Positions 36,440 to 44,822 of a stretch of DNA of 64,000 nt are shown piece by piece; positions within the stretch are counted from its first letter, which is position 1, and every line of letters begins with the position of its first letter. A program made the translations under genes and the position numbers. The stretch covers positions 124,001 to 188,000 of the forward strand of contig JAWKQR010000006.1 in the NCBI GenBank assembly GCA_041390025.1. Reading direction: 5' to 3'. The notes below the pieces were generated by a model. It did no database searches. It was given only the letters and a program-made list of their open reading frames with translations, and was not told the DNA's origin. This DNA comes from JBFFMO01 sp041390025 (lineage in GTDB: Bacteria; Myxococcota_A; Bradymonadia; Bradymonadales; Bradymonadaceae).

Positions 36440-36750
36440 CTGTTTGCGATGCGCAACATTGTGACACGCAATCTTCGACGCCCACGACCTCGAAGCTTAA
36501 GTTCACGCATCAATCGTGTGATTCGATGACGCCCCACACCGGTGTGCCGAAGTTCGTGCCACACGCGTCGCACACGGCCTTTCGAGTTAGCGTGGACACG
36601 GTGAATCTCGCGCGCCAACGCATCATCCTTGGATTTGGGCACATCCCAGCCCACACGGGCGTAATACGTGGAGCGATTGACGCGCATCACGCGACAAAGC
36701 ACATCAAGCCGATGGATAGCGTTCTGCGCGACGATGAAGCGGCTTCTCAC
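36440..36750 (-). pseudogene. IS3 OrfB transposase, N-terminal fragment
   Basis: RSRFIVAQNAIHRLDVLCRV, RVNRSTYYAR and the helix-turn-helix RVRRVWHELRHTGVGRHRIT through LMRELKLRGRGRRRLRV match the HTH_21 region of IS3 OrfB. Homology stops at about 36444. The same frame runs on to 36265 without similarity and the catalytic DDE domain is absent. Confidence 0.75.
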
Positions 36751-36759
36751 TTCGATTCC

Positions 36760-37019
36760 TTAGCGAAGAAGGCCGCCGCCTTTTTTAGGATTTCGCGCTC
36801 CTCCTTCCTTTCGCAACCGATTGAGCTCACGCCGCATTTCGGTCACCTCAGGAGCCTGGGATTCCCGTGTCTTATTCAGCCAGTTGTGCAGTGTATTGAC
36901 GTTGACGTCGAGGTCACGAGCCACCCGCGCCACAGACAATCTCTGGACTTCTATGAGTCGCACGGCGTCGGCCTTAAACTCTTCGGTGTAACGGTGTACT
37001 TCTTCGAACTCTTTGACAT
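36760..37019 (-). pseudogene. IS3 OrfA transposase, frameshifted
   Basis: ATG 37019 with a strong AAGGAGG reads M-S-K-S-S-K-K-Y-T. About ten codons later the homologous frame shifts to EEFKADAVRLIEVQRLSVAR, followed by the helix-turn-helix DLDVNVNTLHNWLN and a coiled-coil end (TEMRRELNRLRKE). One indel near 36985 separates start and body. Confidence 0.7.
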
Positions 37020-37169
37020 GCGCGGCCTCCTTCGGCTTCCAGCTTACGCTAGGAGATGGCTGTCCAAAAATCCCGGTACTCCACTCCTCTGTAGAGTTTT
37101 AGTTTGCGCATAGGCGTTTAACTGCATAGTATTCACCATTCACACCAATAGAAACACTGGGAGGAAAAC

Positions 37170-37934
37170 TTGCGGACTCTTGCTTTTGGTATCTTGGTCT
37201 TTCTCGTAGGATGCGGAAATGACTATAAAGCAGCTTCGGTTGAAACCCGCTCAGCTGCACTTACTTACGACTTAAACCTAAGTCAGCTGCGCCATGCGTG
37301 GATTAATCACATCCTCGATGAGGAGGATGTATCCATCGAGGACTATCTCGACGAAACTCAAGCAAATGTTGATGACCTCAGGCTCTTCAGGCGCTCTCCA
37401 GAGGATGTCGCTGAGTTGATCGGGGAGCCTGAAGATGCAGTGGCTGAGGGCCTTCTGGAATTGAGTGAAATTGAAGGCGCGTTTATTGCGGAAGCTACTT
37501 ATCCGAAGTTCGGCGGTGGATTCAAGCATGTGCTTTTTGGAGTTGTTACTGAAGCTATGCCAATGGCCGGTTTGCTCGAGTGTGGAAAGGGTATGCTCTC
37601 CATAGAGATTGACACGCAACAGTACGACGCAACGTGCAATGCCTGTGGTTGTGGTAACCCACCACCTAAAATAGTCCACTGCACTGATTCATCAGGGCAA
37701 AGAGATAATGCCGATGCAGGATGTTCCTGCTGGACGGCTAGTGCAGACAGTTGTGGTCCATGCTCCGGCGGTGAGTGTTCACCGTGCGGTTCTGGTTCTG
37801 GTGTTTACGACATTGTGCACCTCGGAGGCATTCTGGGTGATAGAGAGTCTTTTTGGACTGATCCATCCGAGAAGTTGGTCTATCTCGACAATGAAATACT
37901 CTTGGAGGAAACATGGTTCGATGCACCGATTTAG
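37170..37934 (+). CDS. Lipoprotein with C-terminal Cys cluster, A/T-richer than neighbours
   Basis: TTG 37170 follows GGAGGAAA by four bases and gives 254 residues with signal ending VFLVGC. A helical N-terminal half (LSQLRHAWINHILDEEDVSI, PEDVAELIGEPEDAVAEGLL) resembles a helix-hairpin-helix-type or ComEA-like region. It is followed by a Cys-rich segment (CNACGCGNPPPKIVHC, CSCWTASADSCGPC, CSPCGS) that could bind metal or form disulphides. Codon use is visibly less G/C-biased than the backbone genes, suggesting transfer. The next gene overlaps by 22 bp. Confidence 0.7.
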   Translation: MRTLAFGILVFLVGCGNDYKAASVETRSAALTYDLNLSQLRHAWINHILDEEDVSIEDYLDETQANVDDLRLFRRSPEDVAELIGEPEDAVAEGLLELSEIEGAFIAEATYPKFGGGFKHVLFGVVTEAMPMAGLLECGKGMLSIEIDTQQYDATCNACGCGNPPPKIVHCTDSSGQRDNADAGCSCWTASADSCGPCSGGECSPCGSGSGVYDIVHLGGILGDRESFWTDPSEKLVYLDNEILLEETWFDAPI

Positions 37935-38467
37935 CGTCCACTTCTGTGATGCTTCTCGTCCTAGGATTTGGATGTAAAGGGGGAGATACACAGGTCGACG
38001 CTGCTGCGACTCAAAGCGACGCTGCTGCGACTCAAAGCGACGCTGCCGCGACTCAAACCGACGACGCTGCCGCGACTCAAACCGACGACGCTGCCGCGAC
38101 TCAGAATGATATGGAGGTCGATCTCGATCCTGCCAACTCAATTCGGGGCGAACTAGAGTTATCCATTGCGATCGCAATGCGAGAAAGTCCCGATACTAAT
38201 TGGAAAAGCGAGCACACAGCACGAGGTTCATGCATTTCCAACTACCTCGAACCAAGCACATTACAAGGCGCGGGCATTGAGTTTGAATACAGTTGTCACG
38301 TTCTACCAAGTGATGGGTGGTGTATTAGAGGAAAGATACGGAAGGCGGAAAGCGAGTCCAGTTTCGATTGGATTTGTAAGCAAGGACTGAATGGCGTGAC
38401 CGAGGTATTCTCGGCTGATGAAACGGTGCGATTCAATATCTCTGCAACAAAGATATCTGAACTCTAG
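37913..38467 (+). CDS. Lipoprotein with DAAATQ repeat stalk
   Basis: ATG 37913 lies 22 bases inside the previous gene. The product is 184 residues with a lipobox at VLGFGC followed by five repeats of D-A-A-A-T-Q-S/T(-D) as a linker, then a domain of about 120 residues with four Cys (SCISNYLEPS, YSCHVLPSDGWCIRG, DWICKQG). No family is recognised. Overlap with the preceding lipoprotein gene points to co-translation and perhaps a joint complex. Confidence 0.65.
   Translation: MVRCTDLASTSVMLLVLGFGCKGGDTQVDAAATQSDAAATQSDAAATQTDDAAATQTDDAAATQNDMEVDLDPANSIRGELELSIAIAMRESPDTNWKSEHTARGSCISNYLEPSTLQGAGIEFEYSCHVLPSDGWCIRGKIRKAESESSFDWICKQGLNGVTEVFSADETVRFNISATKISEL
37997..38107 (+). repeat. Tandem coding repeat of 21- and 24-bp units
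   Basis: Five units starting GACGCTGC(T/C)GCGACTCA, two of 21 bp, two of 24 bp and a last partial one, encode the DAAATQ stalk. The near-identity of units at DNA level makes copy-number variation likely. Confidence 0.85.
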
Positions 38468-38500
38468 ACTAGACCTTGAACAAGCGCATAGCGACAGTTT

Positions 38501-38523
38501 CCGCGGTTGATTTTACACCGCGG
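38501..38523. terminator. Possible terminator hairpin without T tract
   Basis: CCGCGGT (38501-38507) and ACCGCGG (38517-38523) pair around a nine-base T-rich loop, 34 bp after the lipoprotein stop. There is no following T run, so its role is uncertain. The remaining stretch to 38735 shows no gene or recognisable site. Confidence 0.35.
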
Positions 38524-38735
38524 TCAGGCGCGCGCAACGGTCCTATTCGGCGCTGTCGCCGGCATCGTTTCTCGATTGTTGAGTGACCAATCAGCGAAGC
38601 CCGGGTGACTTCAGAGATGATATCCCTTTCTATCGATCTTCATTAACTTCGTAGAAAACCAAAGGCCCACTGATAAGCGTCCGACAGACCGCGTTGTTTT
38701 CCCTCCTTCGTCGATTTGATAAACGGTTATTCGCG

Positions 38736-39020
38736 TTACTGTGATCGCGGCTCGACCTTCCAATTCCACGGCAACAGCTCCGCGATTCGCGACTGCGGGT
38801 GGTCTTGCATGCGCAACAGGACGTCGGTCAGATACGATTGTGGATTAATGTCGTTGGCCAGACAGGTCGACACCAGTGTTTGCAGCGTCGCGAGATTTCG
38901 ACCTGCTTCATCATTGCCCACAAATGGAAAGTTCTTTCGTGCCAGCGCGATCAGCCGCAGGTGCTGTTCGGCAATGTTGTTGTGGTTGTCGTACGTCGTG
39001 CCACGACCCTCGGCCGTGTA
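38736..39020 (-). pseudogene. IS66-family transposase, C-terminal fragment
   Basis: About 95 codons read NNIAEQHLRLIALARKNFPF, VGNDEAGRNLATLQTLVSTC, NDINPQSYLTDVLLRMQDHP and RIAELLPWNW, the hallmark C-terminus of IS66 TnpC including the IS66_C domain. The open frame continues to 39227 without similarity. The rest of the element is missing. Confidence 0.85.
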
Positions 39021-39256
39021 CTCAGCGCGCCCCAGAAGCCCGCCAGAAGCCACGTCGACCGCCGAGACCACGCGCCGTTGCGCCAATCCCTGACCGGCAC
39101 CACGTCGCGGCCCTGTACGTAGTCTTAGACATAAAAGAAGACCGCTTAAGGATTGGATGGACCGTATCAAACGACTCAGCCCAATCTTTAACTCAGAGGT
39201 TTCCGCTCGGCCCAAGCAGGCGGTCACAGTTACATCCTTCGTCGAAACACGCGCGA

Positions 39257-39623
39257 TTACTTCAGCTCTTTCAAGATCTCGCGACCGATGATCATGCGCT
39301 GAATCTGGCTGGAGCCTTCATAGATTTGGAAAATCTTCGCGTCGCGGAACAGCTTTTCGATCGGCTGTTCGCGGGAGTATCCGTTACCGCCGTAGACTTG
39401 CAACGCGTCGGTGACCATTTGGTTGCACATGTCGGCGGCGAAGCGCTTGGCCATCGCGCCAAACCAAAAGGATCTTCGGGACACTCATCCGAGCCCACAG
39501 TCTGCGGACTTCCCATGAAAGGTGAAGTGTTCATCTGGCAACTTTGGTGTTGCGCATGCCTTCGTCGTGCAGCCATGCCGACTCGCGCACGAGGTGGCGG
39601 GCCGCCTGAATCTCGGTCGCCAT
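39257..39623 (-). pseudogene. 3' fragment of acyl-CoA dehydrogenase (duplicate)
   Basis: The last about 65 codons (KRFAADMCNQMVTDALQVYG to QRMIIGREILKELK) are nearly identical to the intact gene at 42316. Further upstream the match resumes (39540-39623, equivalent to 42530-42614) after an insertion of about 75 bp that breaks the frame. The fragment ends at CATGTCGGCGAG. No start or N-terminal two-thirds are present. Confidence 0.9.
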
Positions 39624-39802
39624 GTCGGCGAGTGATCTGTCGAATCTGGGGAGCGGATAGGGAGCGGACCGTCGCTGCCGGAGGAGCGGGGAGCGAGACT
39701 TAGGAGCGGCTCGTAGATTTCGCTCCTCGCTCCGCCAGGCCGTGCCTGTCCGAGTCGGATGGTATGGTATGCTAGCTTCTCGATAGAGCGTGGAGTTTGA
39801 GT

Positions 39803-40504
39803 ATGGAATTCAATCACATCTACATCGTCGAATCGTTGTTCGATGAGGACGAATCAACTGGAACACGGCTGGCGGAGAGACTCCGATCCTCGGTCGCAAA
39901 CAACAACAAGCAGTTGAAGATCGATTTCTTGGAGGTTGAGAATGCCAAGTCGTTCTTCGCAACCTTAGAAAAGATCTCGGAAAGGGCAGGGAAAGAAGGG
40001 CTTTGGCCAATCCTGCATCTGGAAATCCATGGTCACAAAGGTGGCCTGGAACTCGGTTCTGGGGAAATCGTCGAATGGAAGGAACTTGCGCCGAAACTGT
40101 CGAAAATCAACTACCGGACTCGTAACAACTTGTTCCTTACCCTCGCCGTTTGTAGCGGCGCATGGCTGGCGCAAGTGCTCAACGCTACCCAACCGGCTCC
40201 GTTCTGGGGGTTGGTTGGCCCCGACCAGCCCGAGTGGAATGGAGTGCTTTTGGATGGCTACGAACCGTTCTACGATGAGTTGCTCAATTCACTGGACGGA
40301 GACAAGGCGCTCGAAGCGCTACGGCAGAAAGCGAAGGACCAAATCGGAAACTCCAACTTTCTCTTTTTCAGTGCGGAACGAGCGTTATCACGCACTCTTC
40401 TCCGCTCCAACGGCGAGCGACGGTTGACGAGTCAATCCGACCGTGCAAGTTTCCGATCATCGGGCGTCGTGAGCGTCGCAGGTCAAATTCTGGAGCGGAT
40501 GTGA
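39803..40504 (+). CDS. Caspase-like (C14-type fold) protease, first gene of a four-gene cassette
   Basis: ATG 39803, with GGAG seven bases upstream, gives 233 residues. The sheet-order motifs of caspase-like peptidases are visible: catalytic His in HLEIHGHKGGLEL, a hydrophobic strand ending in the catalytic Cys in LFLTLAVCSGAWLA, then FWGLVGPDQ and the F-Y-x-x-L-L-type helix EPFYDELLNSL. There is no repeat or sensor domain, so activation must come from a partner. Its TGA overlaps the GTG of the TIGR04255-like gene. Bacterial caspase-like proteases cleave gasdermins or other targets in abortive infection; such a role here is inference. Confidence 0.75.
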   Translation: MEFNHIYIVESLFDEDESTGTRLAERLRSSVANNNKQLKIDFLEVENAKSFFATLEKISERAGKEGLWPILHLEIHGHKGGLELGSGEIVEWKELAPKLSKINYRTRNNLFLTLAVCSGAWLAQVLNATQPAPFWGLVGPDQPEWNGVLLDGYEPFYDELLNSLDGDKALEALRQKAKDQIGNSNFLFFSAERALSRTLLRSNGERRLTSQSDRASFRSSGVVSVAGQILERM

Positions 40505-41247
40505 AGCTACCCTTAAGCCTGGGAAAGAGTCCTCTACTGGACGCCCTATTCGAACTGCGGTTTCGTCCCACCATCAAAAGTGCGGGTGAGATCCTTCCCG
40601 GTATGCTCTTCCAAGCCCTGAAAGACGAGTATACCGAAGTCACAAAACTACCGCTCGCCAACGTTCCCGCTGAACTGCGACAAGCTGATCCCAAGCTGTG
40701 GCACCAGGCACACTATCGCCTTCAAGGGCCGGGCAAACAGGTCTCGGTGGGGCAGCAAGTCTTCAACTTCTCGTTTGGCATCGAGTATCCCGGCTGGGAC
40801 CACTTTCGAGCGGAGATCGCAGGCCTACTCAGTTTGCTCGCATCGTCGGGCTTAGTTGACGAAGTCGAAAGGTACTCTCTTCGTTATGTGAACCTGATTC
40901 CTGCACCAGCTACAGACCAACTAAAACTACTGAACGCCAAGATCCAACTACGCGGAGAGGACGTATCTGAGAACGGTTTCCACCTACGGACCGAGTATCT
41001 GGACGGAGACTTTCGCAATATTGTGCAGATACGCACTGGCGCGACCGCGTCCCTAGCAGACAACTCATCACGATCGGGCATAATCGTTGATGTAGATACC
41101 ATAAGGCATGTGGAATCCGACGACTTCTGGGAGAATCAGGAGGCGCTACTAGAAGACGGGCACGGCGTGTTGAAGAGTACCTTCTTTTCACTGGTATCAA
41201 GCGAGACGATCGAGAGCTTTGACCCGACATGGGAGGAGTCCACATGA
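40501..41247 (+). CDS. TIGR04255-like protein
   Basis: The product is 248 residues from GTG 40501 (overlap GTGA). The start PLSLGKSPLLDALFELRFRP and the ending with GHGVLKSTFFSLVSSETIES are characteristic of the sporadically distributed TIGR04255 family, whose function is unknown. A central beta-rich part (YSLRYVNLIPAP) and a D-V-D-T motif lie between. It has no signal peptide. The family is often found in accessory regions next to unrelated partner genes. In this cassette it may be the sensor or regulator of the caspase-like protease; the evidence is only the coupling. Confidence 0.75.
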   Translation: MKLPLSLGKSPLLDALFELRFRPTIKSAGEILPGMLFQALKDEYTEVTKLPLANVPAELRQADPKLWHQAHYRLQGPGKQVSVGQQVFNFSFGIEYPGWDHFRAEIAGLLSLLASSGLVDEVERYSLRYVNLIPAPATDQLKLLNAKIQLRGEDVSENGFHLRTEYLDGDFRNIVQIRTGATASLADNSSRSGIIVDVDTIRHVESDDFWENQEALLEDGHGVLKSTFFSLVSSETIESFDPTWEEST

Positions 41248-41585
41248 ACGTCACAGACGAATTAGGCGAGGAGCTAGAGAGTCAGAGTAGCGGCGGGGGT
41301 GCAACACTCTCTTCCATGGGAAGACCTGGAAGCGCAGCCCTGCTTGCTTTGGCTCTCGCGGGATGTGCGTACGCCTCGGGAAACGACATCGAGTATGTTC
41401 TTCCGACTCCAGTCGAGCAGCACGAAACCAGCGGTACCAGCTCTCCTTCTACTTTTGAGGTATCGACGTACGATGTCCTCGCCGCGCTTCAAGACGTGAT
41501 CCGCGGACTGGACAGTCAACAGGTGGACCTAGACGACGAAGCGAAACGCGTGCTCTACGAGAATCGGTGGGATCTCTACGAGTGA
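41244..41585 (+). CDS. Small single-pass membrane protein of the caspase cassette
   Basis: ATG 41244 overlaps the previous stop (ATGA) and gives 113 residues. A polar N-terminus (about 28 residues) precedes one strongly hydrophobic helix (SAALLALALAGCAYAS, about 30-45). A Thr/Ser/Pro linker then leads to a helical tail (VLAALQDVIRGLDSQQVDLD). The helix contains a Cys in LAGCA, but the long N-terminus argues against a lipoprotein signal. It could tether the complex to the membrane or be the membrane-damaging effector released by proteolysis. No family is recognised. Confidence 0.65.
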   Translation: MNVTDELGEELESQSSGGGATLSSMGRPGSAALLALALAGCAYASGNDIEYVLPTPVEQHETSGTSSPSTFEVSTYDVLAALQDVIRGLDSQQVDLDDEAKRVLYENRWDLYE

Positions 41586-42193
41586 GTAAAACGAATCATA
41601 TCGTTTCGGATATTGAACGCTACCTCCCGCCGTACCTTACGCCGGAAGACCGCGCCAAATTGTGGTCCGAACTGAAATCCTTCCCGGAGAATATGAATTT
41701 CTACCTGCAGGACGCCAACCTGCGAGATGAGCTTCTACAGGGCGATGGTTGGCGAGGCCTCGTGGTTACTAGGTTCAATGATGGCGAACAGAAGACCGTC
41801 CTAGGAATGATTCTCTCCAACTCATGCGATATCAGCGCAGAAAACGACCGGTGTTTTCCAACCAACATCCTTTTCGCGCCAGTGGTGAAGCTCTCTCGGA
41901 TAGCAGAGCGACTTGGCGAGGTGAAGAACGAACAGCAAGTCACAAACATCTTGGATAACATCAGGAAGCAACGAGTGACGTCACTTTTCTTCCTGCCTAG
42001 TGGGTCCGGTTTGGAAGAAAGCGTCATATTTTTGGACGACATTCATTCGCATCCGCTCCAACACTTCTTGGACAACAAGCGCGATTCGGTCTTCACCCTT
42101 ACGCAGTACGCGTTCTATCTGCTGCTCATGAAGCTATCGATACACTTTTCGAGGTTTCAAGAGGGTATCCGTCGCTTCGATGACCCCGAGTAA
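41582..42193 (+). CDS. Unknown soluble protein, last gene of the caspase cassette
   Basis: GTG 41582 overlaps the preceding TGA (GTGA) and gives 203 residues. Motifs are a start VSKTNHIVSDIERYLPPYLT, a core GMILSNSCDISAENDR followed by FAPVVKL, and FFLPSGSGLEESVIFLDDIH. The S-N-S-C-D-I-S pattern occurs in small uncharacterised proteins of accessory loci that contain a conserved Cys-Asp. No catalytic assignment is possible. Helices near the end (YAFYLLLMKLSIHFSRFQEG) may mediate binding. It shares the transcript with the protease. Confidence 0.65.
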   Translation: MSKTNHIVSDIERYLPPYLTPEDRAKLWSELKSFPENMNFYLQDANLRDELLQGDGWRGLVVTRFNDGEQKTVLGMILSNSCDISAENDRCFPTNILFAPVVKLSRIAERLGEVKNEQQVTNILDNIRKQRVTSLFFLPSGSGLEESVIFLDDIHSHPLQHFLDNKRDSVFTLTQYAFYLLLMKLSIHFSRFQEGIRRFDDPE

Positions 42194-42248
42194 GAGCGCG
42201 CCATCCTAGTACGGCGCGAATCTCAGGAGCGCATAGGAAGCGGCGACG

Positions 42249-42285
42249 AAAAAGCCGGCCATCGACGGACAGTCGAGGTCGGCTT
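42249..42285 (-). terminator. Rho-independent terminator of the acyl-CoA dehydrogenase gene
   Basis: On the minus strand AAGCCGACC-type and GGCCGGCTT arms (42277-42285, 42252-42260; one mismatch) are followed by five Ts. It lies 31 bp after the stop of the minus-strand gene. Confidence 0.7.
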
Positions 42286-42315
42286 CCGTGCGGGCGAGAT
42301 AGCTCGAACGACCGA

Positions 42316-43467
42316 TTACTTGATCTCTTTCATGATCTCGCGACCGATGATCATGCGCTGGATCTGGCTGGTGCCTTCGTAGATTTGGAAAATCTTGGCA
42401 TCGCGGAACAGTTTTTCGATGGGCTGTTCGCGCGAGTAACCGTTACCGCCGTAGACCTGCAACGCGTCGGTGACGACTTGGTTGCACATGTCGGCGGCGA
42501 AGCGCTTGGCCATGGCGGCGATCTTGGTGTTGGGTTTGCCGGCGTCATGAAGCCACGCGGACTCGCGCACCAGATGGCGGGCTGCCTGAATGTTGGTCGC
42601 CATGTCGGCGAGCATGAAGTTGATGGCTTGGTGGGCGGCGAGTGGCTTGCCGAAGGTTGTGCGCTCGGTGGCGTACTGACGGGCGTGCTCGTAGGCCGCA
42701 CGTGCAACACCGACCGAGGCCGATGCGACGAAGGGACGCGACTTGTCGAACGCGCCCATGGCCTGGAACCAACCCGTGCCTTCCGCACCGCCAAGCACAT
42801 ATTCGGCCGGCACTTCGACGTCTTCAAACGTGATGCCGCGGGTGTCACTCGCCCGTTGGCCCATGTTCATTTCCTTGCGACCAACCGTGATTCCTGGGGA
42901 ATCGGCGGGCACGATAAAGCCCGTCAGACCCTTGTAGCCCGCGTCTTTGTCGGTGTAGGCCAACACAAAGTACCACGTGGCCACCGACCCGTTGGTGATC
43001 CACATTTTCTGGCCGTTCAGGATGTACTTGTCACCCTTTTTGACGGCGGTGGATTTGACGCCCTGAACATCCGAACCTGCGCCGGGCTCGGTCACACAGT
43101 ATGCCGCCAACTGGTATTCTTCGGTCATCGGCGCCAGGAACTTCTTCTTTTGCGCATCCGTTCCGAACATGATGACGGGCGCCTCGGCCAAGCCGTTCGC
43201 CTCCATCGCCGTACCGATGCCCGAGCAGCCCCACGCGGTTTCCTCGGCGATGATGCAGGCATCGAGACAACCAAGCCCCAAACCGCCGTAGGCCTCGGGG
43301 ATCATGGTGTTCATCAGTCCAAGCTCCCACGCCTGCTTCAAAATCGCGTGAGGATACTCACCGGTCTCGTCGTGGTGTGGCGCCGCTGGGCGGATGACGT
43401 CGCGCGCGAACTCGTGCGCGGTCTTCTGATACATGAGCTGGTCTTCTGTCGGCTCGTAACCAATCAT
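42316..43467 (-). CDS. Acyl-CoA dehydrogenase
   Basis: The product is 383 residues, full length for the FAD-dependent family. Diagnostic motifs include AYCVTEPGAGSDVQG, KMWITNG, GITFEDVEVP, the helix MADMATNIQAARHLV and the C-terminal QVYGGNGYSREQPIEKLFRD with IFQIYEGTSQIQRMIIGREI. The catalytic base Glu is the one in YEGTSQ, as in medium/short-chain enzymes. It oxidises acyl-CoA to enoyl-CoA and passes electrons to ETF. SD AAGGAG precedes ATG 43467. Its 3' end is duplicated at 39257 and, decayed, at 32571. Confidence 0.93.
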   Translation of the reverse strand: MIGYEPTEDQLMYQKTAHEFARDVIRPAAPHHDETGEYPHAILKQAWELGLMNTMIPEAYGGLGLGCLDACIIAEETAWGCSGIGTAMEANGLAEAPVIMFGTDAQKKKFLAPMTEEYQLAAYCVTEPGAGSDVQGVKSTAVKKGDKYILNGQKMWITNGSVATWYFVLAYTDKDAGYKGLTGFIVPADSPGITVGRKEMNMGQRASDTRGITFEDVEVPAEYVLGGAEGTGWFQAMGAFDKSRPFVASASVGVARAAYEHARQYATERTTFGKPLAAHQAINFMLADMATNIQAARHLVRESAWLHDAGKPNTKIAAMAKRFAADMCNQVVTDALQVYGGNGYSREQPIEKLFRDAKIFQIYEGTSQIQRMIIGREIMKEIK

Positions 43468-43508
43468 CTGGTCTCCTTGAGATGTGAGATGTCGCGCTTA
43501 TAACACCG

Positions 43509-44822
43509 CTACGCCAGCCTTTCGAGGCCTGCAGTGCACAACGCATGAATCGTGGATTTCTTGGACTCGACGCTGAGAAGCGGTGCGTCGACCAACCGTT
43601 CGTCAAACAACGTGGTCGTGCGCTGCTCTATCCCTTCGAGGGCCTGAGCGTACGCGATCTTGGCCCGTCGACGCTCGCCACACGCCTCGTAGATACGGCC
43701 CGCTTCGTACGCGGCATACCACTGGTAGGGATCGAGGAACAACGCCTTCTGGAGGGCTTCTGTCGCCCTCTCCGGGGCTTCGGCGAGGGCCCGCGCAATG
43801 TGAATATAGGTCTCGAGGACGAATGGGTCGTAACATGCCGCCGCCTCAAAACACGCCAACGCCGACTCTGGGTTGGTGGCAAGCTGGCCCAATCCCGAGG
43901 ACACGAGGTGAACCACGGCTGCGTCGTCTTCGATCTCTTGTGTTTTTGCCAAGCCCTCGGCGATCAACACCGGGATAGACTCTTCCTCGAGATCGAGGAT
44001 CAACGGCTGGGTTGTTCCGGGGGCTTTGTCCAAATGACGGTACACAAAGCCGCCCTCCTTCTTGGACGCACGAAACAATTCTTCGCCGCCCATCAACTGT
44101 TCCGAGGATCCGAGGATCAGATACCCATCCTGATCGAGCGCGATGGCGAAGTTCTCGGCCACGCGCTCTTTGGCCGCTTCGTGCAGGTAGATGAGCACGT
44201 TGCGACAGATCACGACGTCCCAGGTCAACGGGGTATCCGGCGGGCGCTCGACCACATTATGCCGCCGAAATTCGACCGAGCGCATCAGCACATCGCTGAC
44301 TTCCCATTGGTTCTCGTGCTGACGAAAGTGCTGGTTTCGGCGACGGTCTTCGAGCTTTCGCAGGCTCCACTGCGAATAGCGTCCGAGCGCAGCGTGGCTC
44401 AACCCTTCGGTGTTGATGTCGGTCCCGAGGACCTTCACGGCCACCTGCAGCTCGCGCGCGACCATGGCCACGGTATAAGCTTCCTCGCCCGTAGAGCACC
44501 CGACACACCACACACGCACCGGGCGTCCTTTGACACGGGTCGACACCTCGCTCAGCGAGTAGCGCAGGGCATCGAGCTGCGGTTCGTCGCGCCAGAAGTG
44601 CGTCAGACCGTTTGTAACGAGGTTGATGAGCCGCTGAGGCTCCGGATCGCTTGGGGAGGCCTCGGCGAGCTCCGCGAGGTAGGAAGAAGGCGACGGATAT
44701 CCAAGGGCGGCGCTGCGTCGCACGACAAAATCGCGAATGCGCCTTGGGGCCATGCTACGCAGGTCAAATGCGGACCACTTCGAGATCAACTCGCAAGCTT
44801 GTTGCACGAGGCTAGGGTTCAT
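43509..44822 (-). CDS. cheR: CheR-type protein methyltransferase with C-terminal TPR
   Basis: ATG 44822 lies inside the end of cheB (11-bp overlap) and gives 437 residues. The N-terminal helical domain is followed by the SAM-binding core VWCVGCSTGEEAYTVAM, LGTDINTEGLSHA and DVVICRNVLIYLHE, the CheR motif. LILGSSEQL closes the methylase domain at about residue 260. The rest has three TPR-like units (QLATNPESALACFEAAACYD, ALAEAPERATEALQKALFLD, AAYEAGRIYEACGERRRAKI). It methylates glutamates of a chemoreceptor; TPR fusions are common in myxobacterial non-motility chemosensory systems. No receptor or CheA is in view. Confidence 0.92.
   Translation of the reverse strand: MNPSLVQQACELISKWSAFDLRSMAPRRIRDFVVRRSAALGYPSPSSYLAELAEASPSDPEPQRLINLVTNGLTHFWRDEPQLDALRYSLSEVSTRVKGRPVRVWCVGCSTGEEAYTVAMVARELQVAVKVLGTDINTEGLSHAALGRYSQWSLRKLEDRRRNQHFRQHENQWEVSDVLMRSVEFRRHNVVERPPDTPLTWDVVICRNVLIYLHEAAKERVAENFAIALDQDGYLILGSSEQLMGGEELFRASKKEGGFVYRHLDKAPGTTQPLILDLEEESIPVLIAEGLAKTQEIEDDAAVVHLVSSGLGQLATNPESALACFEAAACYDPFVLETYIHIARALAEAPERATEALQKALFLDPYQWYAAYEAGRIYEACGERRRAKIAYAQALEGIEQRTTTLFDERLVDAPLLSVESKKSTIHALCTAGLERLA

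Larger units (their letters stand above)
36440..37083 (-). mobile_element. Truncated IS3-family insertion sequence
   Basis: It contains an OrfA-like gene with one frameshift and the first third of an OrfB-like transposase. TGGAGTACCGGGATTTTTGG, read on the minus strand from 37083, is a plausible left terminal inverted repeat (37061-37083). The DDE catalytic region and the other end are missing, so it cannot move by itself. Confidence 0.7.

Noticed and set aside
38876..39703. 275-codon plus-strand open frame
   Set aside because: Antisense to the IS66 and acyl-CoA dehydrogenase fragments, whose minus-strand products are recognisable.
39622..39802. Nested inverted repeats (GGAGCGAG...CTCGCTCC) before the caspase-like gene, considered as a retron msr-msd
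   Set aside because: No reverse transcriptase gene nearby; the structure is short and imperfect. Could be a decayed regulatory hairpin.
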